A DNA stretch of 12,798 nt from contig JACPDV010000269.1 in NCBI GenBank assembly GCA_016183835.1, positions 1 to 12,798 of the forward strand, read 5' to 3'. This DNA comes from Armatimonadota bacterium (GTDB lineage Bacteria; Armatimonadota; UBA10988). The stretch's first letter is position 1. Every line of letters starts with the position of its first letter. This document shows positions 7,043 through 12,508 of this stretch, piece after piece. The notes below the pieces were generated by a model. The model ran no database searches. It worked only from the letters and a program-made list of their open reading frames with translations, and had not been told where the DNA came from. The translations under genes were made by a program, and so were the position numbers.

Positions 7043-7783
7043 CTATTGTTGCGCAAGGAGCGCAGCAATGCGCCAGGCGCCGCAGGATTCGAGGCGGGAG
7101 CGGAGGTGGGGGAGGACGAGCGGGTCTTCCCAGAGCTGGGAATAGAAGGCCTCGCAGCCGTACTCGGCGTACCAGCCGGCCATGTGGGACCAGGCGAAGG
7201 CCTTGGGACTGTCGGGGGGCGGAGCGGGGCGGGCGGTGAGCCAGTTGGCGATGGCGAGGCCACGGTCTGGGTAGGCAGCGAGGAGGGCGGCGCAGGCGAG
7301 GCGTTCGAGGGTCTGCTGGGCCGGGAGGCCGGGGGCCGAACGGTCGTCGGTGTGCCACATGACGGTCGAGACGGGCGTGCCGTCGGCGAGCTGCATCGCG
7401 CCGGGAGTGCCGGACGGTAGGTCAGACACCTCGGCGCGGAGGGCGTCGGCGATGGACGCGGCGGTGGGGTAGATGATCGGCTGATCGTCGTCGACGTCGG
7501 CGTCGCGGCAGAGGACGAGGTGGCGGACGGGCCTCACCGTGTGCCGGGTGACGAACGTTCTGGCACTCTTCGTGATCTCCCGCAAGCCTCCCTGGGCAGG
7601 CACGACGCGAACGAAGCCTCCCGAGGAGGTCGTGAACCCGTACTGACCGCGGGTCACTGGCTCTCCCCAGGGATCCGTCTGCGCGGCTCCCGGCTCGAAC
7701 GAGACGCACCGGAGGCACTCCAGTAAGCCCTTCCAGAAAGCGCGGTCATGGTAACCTTCGCACACTATGACCGCTTGGTTCAT
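7043..7783 (-). CDS. TOPRIM-domain protein, putative nuclease partner of the upstream ATPase
   Basis: A 246-residue soluble protein. The N-terminus AVIVCEGYHDRAFWKGLL gives the TOPRIM glutamate (E9-G10). LVLCRDADVDDD gives the DxD motif (D94, D96) at the end of a hydrophobic strand. These are the metal-binding residues of topoisomerase/primase, OLD-nuclease and DUF3226/DUF4435-like proteins. The C-terminal part has SPKAFAWSHMAGW (192-204), then an aromatic and acidic YGCEAFYSQLWEDP segment, similar in style to DUF3226-type proteins, though I cannot fix the subfamily. Its ATG overlaps the ATPase stop as ATGA, typical of translational coupling and partner proteins. By analogy with OLD-like and PARIS-like pairs it would cut nucleic acid or act as an effector when the ATPase senses a trigger; this is inferred. 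A housekeeping 5S-rRNA-maturase-like or primase role seems less likely given the partner. Confidence 0.8.
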   Translation of the reverse strand: MNQAVIVCEGYHDRAFWKGLLECLRCVSFEPGAAQTDPWGEPVTRGQYGFTTSSGGFVRVVPAQGGLREITKSARTFVTRHTVRPVRHLVLCRDADVDDDQPIIYPTAASIADALRAEVSDLPSGTPGAMQLADGTPVSTVMWHTDDRSAPGLPAQQTLERLACAALLAAYPDRGLAIANWLTARPAPPPDSPKAFAWSHMAGWYAEYGCEAFYSQLWEDPLVLPHLRSRLESCGAWRIAALLAQQ

Positions 7784-8763
7784 CGCAGGTCCTCGCCAAT
7801 CTGGACCAGCGCGAACCTGGCCTCTTCGCCCGGGAAGCGCGCACTGATGAGTCTGCTGTCCCGTAGCACAAGCCCGTAGACAGAGATGTCTCCGAGCACG
7901 TCGCGAGCTTCGGCAAGCAGAGCCTCAACAAGCTCCAGACTGTGCGTGGTGAGCACGACTTGCACGCCTTCGCGGACGGCGGCCACGATCGCGCGCGCAC
8001 TGGCCCTGAAGGCGGCGGGGTGCTGGTGGACTTCGGGCTCCTCTAGCAGGACCACGGATCCGGCGGGAGCTGCAACCTCATATACGATGCGGGTAAGCGC
8101 GTGGATGCCATCGCCGGACAGCGGGGCGGGCACGTGACCGGTCTGAGTCAGGTGGAGGACCGGTCTCCCAGAGTGAGTCAGGATCTCCACCGTCTTGAGC
8201 TCGGGAAGCACCGACCGAAGGAACTCGGCCGGATCCCTACCGGTGAGAGGGTGTCGGCTTGAGAACACGTCCGGCAGGTAGGTCGCCTGCTTCTTGTCGC
8301 CTAGGTCGACAAGCGAAACCTCACTGATCCCGGGCACGTGATCCTCAACGGGTCGGTCAGCACTCCAGCGGCCACCGTCGTCGCAAGTGATGAAGACACC
8401 GCGCTCCATCGGCTCCTCAGCGCCGAGCACACACCGGAGGCCGCCTCCCGCGCCGCCGGCGTCGTAGTACCTGTAGCGCCGGGGTGTGCCGGCACCTGCG
8501 GTGGTCGTGACAGCGACACAGACCTCGGCGGCCTTCGAACAGCCCGCAACTAGCCAACGTGTGCCGTCTGGGACCCCACCTCTCAGCACGATCACGGTCT
8601 CGACGGCGGCTACGGGATTGGAGTGGGCGCCTAGGTAGAGCGCCTCCAGCACCGTGCTCTTGCCGCTGCCGTTCGGCCCGACGAGAACGGTCAACGGCGT
8701 CAGTCCTTCGAGCCGACCGTCGTTGATGCCTCGAAGATGCTTGATGTCGACAGAGGTGATCAA
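7780..8763 (-). CDS. OLD/AAA15-like ATPase of a two-gene ATPase-TOPRIM module
   Basis: A 327-residue ABC/SMC-type ATPase. It starts MITSVDIKHLRGI, the usual N-terminal strand of OLD/RecF-like ATPases. Walker A is GPNGSGKST (29-37), an ABC-signature-like LSGDG lies at 215-219, and Walker B is VVLLEEPEVHQHP (237-249) with the catalytic Glu. The H-loop is TTHS (272-275). Unlike classical OLD nucleases it has no C-terminal TOPRIM domain; that domain is in the next gene, which overlaps by four bases. The start is TTG 8763, preceded by GGGAGG with a five-base gap; no ATG fits the conserved N-terminus. The gene begins 19 bp after the stop of the isomerase-like gene, so it may lack its own promoter. 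Split ATPase-TOPRIM pairs are often anti-phage or anti-plasmid systems. The specific trigger and whether this pair works in defence are unknown. Confidence 0.88.
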   Translation of the reverse strand: MITSVDIKHLRGINDGRLEGLTPLTVLVGPNGSGKSTVLEALYLGAHSNPVAAVETVIVLRGGVPDGTRWLVAGCSKAAEVCVAVTTTAGAGTPRRYRYYDAGGAGGGLRCVLGAEEPMERGVFITCDDGGRWSADRPVEDHVPGISEVSLVDLGDKKQATYLPDVFSSRHPLTGRDPAEFLRSVLPELKTVEILTHSGRPVLHLTQTGHVPAPLSGDGIHALTRIVYEVAAPAGSVVLLEEPEVHQHPAAFRASARAIVAAVREGVQVVLTTHSLELVEALLAEARDVLGDISVYGLVLRDSRLISARFPGEEARFALVQIGEDLR

Positions 8764-8782
8764 CCTTGCCTCCCGCCGGGCG

Positions 8783-9562
8783 CTACACCTCGCACACCTC
8801 GAACGCGTGCCGTAGCGCCGCCAGCTTGTCCTCGCCCTTCGGGCTGAACTCGTGGCCCACGAACCCTTCGTACCCCGTGTCCGCGATGGCCCGCATCACC
8901 GCCGGATACCAGATCTCCTGCTGCTCATCGAGGTCGTTGCGCCCCGGGTTCCCCGCCGTGTGGTAGTGCAGGAAATGCCGGCCGTGGTCGCGGATGTTCC
9001 GGATCAGGTCGCCCTCCATGATCTGCATGTGGTAGATGTCGTACAGCAAGCCCACCCGCGGTGAGTTCACCAGCTCGCACAGGACCACCCCCCACAGCGT
9101 CCGATCGCACTGGTAGTCCTTGTGGTTCACCTTGCTGTTCAGCAGCTCCACCACCAGGTTCACGCCCCTCGCCTCGGCCAGATCCACCACGCGCCGCAGG
9201 CCCGCCGCACAGTTGCGCAGACCGGTGTAGTCGTCCAGCCCGTTGCGGTTGCCGGAGAAGCAGATCAGGTTGCGCACCCCGTGCTCCGCCGCGAAGGCGA
9301 TGTTCTCCCGCAGCTCCGCCTCGATCCGGTCGTGGTTGGCGGGGTTGTTCAGACCATCAGCCAACGACTTGTGCCCGCCCATCGTCGCCACCGTGAGGCC
9401 GTGCTTCGGCGCCTCGACCACCACCTCGGCGATCGGGTACGGCCCGGACAGATCCACGCCCCGGTAGCCGATGTCCGCCGCCAGGGCGAACAGCTCACTC
9501 ATCGGGAGCTGCCCGCCGCGCGCGAACGGCCCACAACAGAACGCCTGGTTGATCCGGCCCAT
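8783..9562 (-). CDS. Hydroxypyruvate-isomerase-like TIM-barrel protein (copy A)
   Basis: A 259-residue sugar-phosphate isomerase/epimerase family TIM barrel, most like hydroxypyruvate isomerase. Likely metal and catalytic residues are E139 (VELLNSK), D175 and H178 (LYDIYHMQ), H201 (HYHTAGNPGRND) and E238 (GHEFSPKG), in the order expected for the family. The start is ATG 9562 (MGRINQAF), preceded by AAAGGA about eight bases away. The frame stays open a further 77 codons upstream, but that part overlaps the divergent reductase gene and lacks family similarity. It shares roughly two thirds of its residues, by eye, with copy B at 11673-12434. It heads the minus-strand series that continues with the ATPase gene after 19 bp. 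Hydroxypyruvate/tartronate-semialdehyde interconversion is the family role, but related barrels act on other ketoses or inositols, so the substrate is open. Confidence 0.88.
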   Translation of the reverse strand: MGRINQAFCCGPFARGGQLPMSELFALAADIGYRGVDLSGPYPIAEVVVEAPKHGLTVATMGGHKSLADGLNNPANHDRIEAELRENIAFAAEHGVRNLICFSGNRNGLDDYTGLRNCAAGLRRVVDLAEARGVNLVVELLNSKVNHKDYQCDRTLWGVVLCELVNSPRVGLLYDIYHMQIMEGDLIRNIRDHGRHFLHYHTAGNPGRNDLDEQQEIWYPAVMRAIADTGYEGFVGHEFSPKGEDKLAALRHAFEVCEV

Positions 9563-9661
9563 CGTCTCGGTTCCTTTCGTCCCGGGCGCCTTCGCCGCCG
9601 CGCACTCGTCTCCTCGCCGCTGGCAGAAGGGTTGTACACTGTCGGACGGGAGACGAACGCC
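9563..9661. promoter_or_regulatory. Divergent promoter region between isomerase copy A and the aldo/keto reductase
   Basis: These 99 bases separate two start codons pointing away from each other, so promoters for both are expected here. On the plus strand TACACT (9635-9640), preceded by TTG, resembles a -10 element, but no good -35 lies at normal distance. A GGGAG ribosome site precedes the reductase ATG. No operator-like palindrome stands out. Confidence 0.45.
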
Positions 9662-10774
9662 ATGCAGTGTGTCCCTTTCGGCAACACGGGCATGACCATC
9701 TCGCGGCTCGGCTTCGGGGCCATGCGGCTGCCCATGACCGAGCTGAACGACCGTCGCGTGATCGATGAGGACGTGGCCGTCCCGCTGCTCCACTCGGCCT
9801 TCGAGCGCGGCGTCAACTATGTCGACTCGGCCTACTTCTACTGCGACGGGCAGAGCGAGGTCGTTGTCGGCCGAGCCGTCAAGGGCTGGCGCGACCGGGT
9901 GTATGTCTCCACCAAGTTCCCCGTCGGCAACGAGAACGGCTACCGCGGCTGCCTAGAAGAGCAGCTCGGCAAGCTCGACCTGGACTACATCGACTGCTAC
10001 CACTTCCACGGCATCGGGCAGTGGTTCCTCGACCACGAGAAGCGCGATGAGATGCTCGCGGCGGCGCTGCGAGCCAAAGAGGAGGGGCTGATCCGGCACA
10101 TCTCTTTCTCGTTCCACGACAAGCCCGAGGTGATGGCCAAGCTGATCGATCTGGGCGTCTTCGAGTCGGTGCTGTGCCAGTACAACCTGCTCGACCGGGC
10201 CAACGAGCCGGCCCTGGCGGACGCCCGGGCGCGCGGGCTGGGCACCGTGGTGATGGGCCCCGTGGGCGGCGGGCGGCTGGCCGGGTTGCCGCCGGACCTG
10301 GCGGCGAAGGCCGGCGTCGCGGTGCACAGCAGCGCCGAGCTGGCGCTCAGGTTCGTGATGGCCAACCCGAACGTCTGCTGCGCCCTGTCGGGCATGAACG
10401 CGATGGCGCAGGTCGAGGGGAACACGGTCACCGCCGGCAACGTCGGGCCGCTCACCGCCGACGAGCTGGACGCCGTCAATGCCGCCACGGACGAAAACCG
10501 CCGCCTGGCCGACCTCTACTGCACCGGCTGCAACTACTGCGTGCCGCACTGCCCCAACGAGGTGGCCATCCCGCGCATCTTCTCGGCCATGAACCACGAC
10601 CGCGTGTGGGGCCTGCACGACCACGCCCGGCATCTCTACAACAGCATCGGCTCGCGCCACGTGCCGGGCAATAAGGCCGATGCGTGTGTGGAGTGCGGCA
10701 AGTGCGAGGAGGAGTGCCCGCAGCACATCCCCATCCGCGAGCAGCTCGCCGAGTGCTTGAAGCAGTTCGGCTGA
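9662..10774 (+). CDS. Aldo/keto reductase with C-terminal 4Fe-4S ferredoxin domain
   Basis: A 370-residue two-domain oxidoreductase. The N-terminal aldo/keto reductase barrel starts QCVPFGNTGMTISRLGFGAMRLP and shows the catalytic tetrad D55, Y60, K85 (STKFP) and H116 (YHFHGIG). The barrel runs to about residue 255. The C-terminal part has two 4Fe-4S motifs, C287/C290/C293/C297 and C342/C345/C348/C352, each followed by proline. This layout matches the predicted aldo/keto reductases with ferredoxin tails, which may take electrons from ferredoxin rather than, or besides, NADPH. The frame is open far upstream, but ATG 9662 is the start because the family N-terminus begins there and the earlier part overlaps isomerase copy A. 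It is divergent from copy A and converges on the dioxygenase gene. A role in reducing or oxidising a sugar-derived carbonyl is plausible; the true substrate is unknown. Confidence 0.92.
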   Translation: MQCVPFGNTGMTISRLGFGAMRLPMTELNDRRVIDEDVAVPLLHSAFERGVNYVDSAYFYCDGQSEVVVGRAVKGWRDRVYVSTKFPVGNENGYRGCLEEQLGKLDLDYIDCYHFHGIGQWFLDHEKRDEMLAAALRAKEEGLIRHISFSFHDKPEVMAKLIDLGVFESVLCQYNLLDRANEPALADARARGLGTVVMGPVGGGRLAGLPPDLAAKAGVAVHSSAELALRFVMANPNVCCALSGMNAMAQVEGNTVTAGNVGPLTADELDAVNAATDENRRLADLYCTGCNYCVPHCPNEVAIPRIFSAMNHDRVWGLHDHARHLYNSIGSRHVPGNKADACVECGKCEEECPQHIPIREQLAECLKQFG

Positions 10775-10804
10775 CGACTCTCTCGCGCCGGCGTGAGGCG
10801 CCCT

Positions 10805-10885
10805 GGTAGGGGCGACCGGCAGGTCGCCCTTCCGGCCGGCACAGCAACCGCCTCCGGCCCGGGCGACCTGCCGGTCGCCCCTACC
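10805..10885. repeat. Large perfect inverted repeat (25-bp arms), REP-like element and candidate bidirectional terminator
   Basis: Arms 10805-10829 and 10861-10885 are perfect reverse complements over 25 bases, with 31 bases between them that also contain CCGG-rich short pairs. Each arm is itself a hairpin: GGGCGACC (10810-10817) with GGTCGCCC (10822-10829), and the same words at 10861-10868 and 10873-10880. The element fills most of the 139-bp gap between two convergent genes, so it could stop transcription from both. Such hierarchical GGTAGGGGCGACC palindromes look like dispersed genomic repeats, but only one copy is in this window. Confidence 0.85.
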
Positions 10886-10913
10886 GGGTCCGTTCTGATC
10901 GTGGGCCGCGTGG

Positions 10914-11573
10914 TCAGTTGTGCCGCAGCACCCGCTGCCCGCGCACCAGCACCTTCTCGGTGGGCTCGGCGTCGCCGATCTCGTCGCAGGCGTGGTAGGC
11001 CAGGGTGAGGCTCCGCCGCGGTCCTGCGCTGCGGTTCGGACCCGAGCCGTGGAGCAGGCAACCGTGAGTGACCAGCAGCCCGCCAGCGGGCATTGGCGCG
11101 GCCACGGCCTGGCTCAGCAGCGCGGCCACTCGCGCCTGGTCCGCCTCGGTCTCGACCCGCTGCGCGATCGGCCACGGGCAGGCGTGCGAGCCGGGCACCA
11201 CCTCCAGGCAGCCGTTCTCCAGCGTGGACTCGTCCAGGTAGGCGAGCACGGTGACGATGGGCCGCGACCAGACGACGGCGTCGCGATGCCAGTACACCTC
11301 CGCCGAGCCGGGCGGGCGGACCATCAAGTGGTTGTGCCGGTTGGTGCAGAGCTCGATGTCGGGGCCGAGGATGGACGACAGCGGGTCGGTGATGGCGGGG
11401 CTGGAGGCGACTTCGAGGTAGAGCGGATCGCGGTGGACGACCTTGGACAGCCGCCTCACGGGCGGCGGGCCGTCGCCGGGAACCTCCGCCTCGGTGGCGG
11501 AGTCGAGCGCGCCGGCGACCTTGACGAAGCCGTTGTGGTGGAACAGCCAGACCTGCTCGTCGGTGAGGAACAT
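10914..11573 (-). CDS. Phytanoyl-CoA dioxygenase (PhyH) family protein, compact
   Basis: A 219-residue Fe(II)/2-oxoglutarate-dependent oxygenase of the PhyH family, cytoplasmic. The N-terminal FLTDEQVWLFHHNGFVKVAGAL is characteristic. Iron ligands are H96 and D98 in YWHRD, with distal H175 in LLHGSGPNRS, and R186/R187 are candidates for binding the 2-oxoglutarate carboxylate. VPGSH at 126-130 is another family motif. It is shorter than the usual 250-300 residues: the segment between the first strand (15-19) and VVHRDPLYLEVA (45-56) is only about 25 residues and proline/glycine-rich, so a helical piece may be missing. The active site appears intact and no frameshift was found. The start is ATG 11573 with GGAG about nine bases upstream. 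It lies downstream of isomerase copy B on the same strand, beyond a large inverted repeat. The substrate is unknown; bacterial PhyH proteins hydroxylate many small molecules. Confidence 0.87.
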   Translation of the reverse strand: MFLTDEQVWLFHHNGFVKVAGALDSATEAEVPGDGPPPVRRLSKVVHRDPLYLEVASSPAITDPLSSILGPDIELCTNRHNHLMVRPPGSAEVYWHRDAVVWSRPIVTVLAYLDESTLENGCLEVVPGSHACPWPIAQRVETEADQARVAALLSQAVAAPMPAGGLLVTHGCLLHGSGPNRSAGPRRSLTLAYHACDEIGDAEPTEKVLVRGQRVLRHN

Positions 11574-11594
11574 CCGCGGGGCTCCGCGGCCATT

Positions 11595-11676
11595 GTGAGG
11601 CGAAGGGGTGTAGGGTGTAGGGACCGGCCGGTCCGCCCCACCCTACGCCCTACACCCTACACCCCTTCCGCCTCAC
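11595..11676. repeat. Large near-perfect inverted repeat with telomere-like heptamers, overlapping a stop codon
   Basis: Left arm 11595-11622 pairs with right arm 11648-11676 over 28 positions with a single one-base bulge. The centre contains the palindrome ACCGGCCGGT (11623-11632). The right side includes three head-to-tail heptamers CCCTACG, CCCTACA, CCCTACA (11641-11661), and the left arm carries the complementary TGTAGGG words. The right arm covers the stop codon of isomerase copy B (11673-11675), and the left arm ends 22 bases from the dioxygenase start. On the minus strand it could terminate copy B or form a 5' leader hairpin for the dioxygenase. Confidence 0.85.
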
Positions 11677-12434
11677 ACGTCACACAGCTCGAACGCCGCG
11701 CGCAGCGCCGCCACCTTGTCCGCGCCTTTGGGAATGAACTCGTGCGCCACGTAGCCCGTGTACCCACCGTCGGCAATCGCGCGCATGATCGGCGGGTACC
11801 ACAGCTCCTGCGTGTCGTCCAGGTCGTTGCGACCCGGATTGCCGCCCGTATGGTAATGCAGGAAGTACCGGGCGCCGTAGTCCCGGATGTTGCGGATCAC
11901 GTCGCCTTCCTGGATCTGCATGTGGTAGATGTCGTACAGCAGGCCCACCCGCGGCGAGCCGACCAGGTCGCAGAGGGTCACGCCCCAGAGGGTGTGATCG
12001 CACTGGTAGTCGGTGTGGTCCACCTTGCTGTTGAGCAGCTCCACCGCCAGGTTGACGCCCTTCTGCTCGGCCAGCTCGGCCACCCGCTTCAGGCCCTCGG
12101 CGCAGTTGCGCAGGCCGGACAGATCGTCAAGGCCGCTGCGGTTGCCGGAGAAGCAGATCAGCGAGCGAACGCCGTGGTCCGCCGCGTAGGCGATGTTCTC
12201 GCGCAGCTCGGCCGCGATGCGGTCGTGGTTCGCGCGCTTGTTGAGGCCGTCGCTGAGCGACTGGTGGCCGCCCATGCTGGACACGGCCAGGCCGTACTTC
12301 GGCGCGGCGGCGACCATCTCGGGGGTGGCCAGATCGACGGCCTTGAAGCCGATGTCGGCCATCGCGGGGAAGAGCTCGTCGATCGGCATGCCGCCCAGCG
12401 GCCAGCAGGTGAAAGCCTGGTTGATACGTCCCAT
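11673..12434 (-). CDS. Hydroxypyruvate-isomerase-like TIM-barrel protein (copy B)
   Basis: A 253-residue paralogue of the protein at 8783-9562. It keeps the same likely catalytic and metal residues: E132 (VELLNSK), D168 and H171 (LYDIYHMQ), H195 (HYHTGGNPGRND) and E232 (AHEFIPKG). The two copies begin with the same MGRINQAF; copy B is shorter by about six residues in the first 45. ATG 12434 is chosen because it aligns with copy A and has GAGAGG about seven bases upstream; the frame extends 26 codons further but without family similarity. It follows a GspF-like fragment by 74 bp and precedes the dioxygenase gene across an inverted repeat. Two related isomerases around a reductase and a dioxygenase suggest either related substrates or sequential steps in one pathway. 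The exact reaction is unproven. Confidence 0.88.
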   Translation of the reverse strand: MGRINQAFTCWPLGGMPIDELFPAMADIGFKAVDLATPEMVAAAPKYGLAVSSMGGHQSLSDGLNKRANHDRIAAELRENIAYAADHGVRSLICFSGNRSGLDDLSGLRNCAEGLKRVAELAEQKGVNLAVELLNSKVDHTDYQCDHTLWGVTLCDLVGSPRVGLLYDIYHMQIQEGDVIRNIRDYGARYFLHYHTGGNPGRNDLDDTQELWYPPIMRAIADGGYTGYVAHEFIPKGADKVAALRAAFELCDV

Positions 12435-12465
12435 GGGAGCACCTCTCTGACAGGGTAGACCACGT

Positions 12466-12485
12466 GCGGCGGGGGGCTTCGCCGC
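12466..12485 (-). terminator. Weak hairpin between the GspF-like fragment and isomerase copy B
   Basis: GCGGCG (12466-12471) pairs with CGCCGC (12480-12485) around an eight-base loop, 23 bases past the stop codon of the GspF-like gene on the minus strand. Six G-C pairs with no T run make it only a possible transcript-end signal. The palindrome CACGTG overlaps its edge (12461-12466). Confidence 0.25.
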
Positions 12486-12508
12486 GCCGACGGGCGGTCC
12501 TGCCAAGG

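Noticed and set aside
5781..7358. 525-codon minus-strand frame overlapping ugd and the TOPRIM gene
   Set aside because: Arg/Pro-rich shadow; ugd and the TOPRIM protein are supported by conserved catalytic residues in the other frame.
9563..9793. Upstream extension of isomerase copy A by 77 codons
   Set aside because: It overlaps the start of the divergent reductase. The extra residues lack family similarity, and copy B begins at the same MGRINQAF position.
11641..11661. CCCTAC heptamers considered as a CRISPR-like or true telomeric array
   Set aside because: Only three short contiguous units with no spacers, and they are part of an inverted repeat; too small for either interpretation.
10920..12458. 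512-codon plus-strand open frame across the dioxygenase and isomerase copy B
   Set aside because: Antisense to two family-assigned genes; its sequence is a Val/Gly/Ala/His-rich mirror with no domain.
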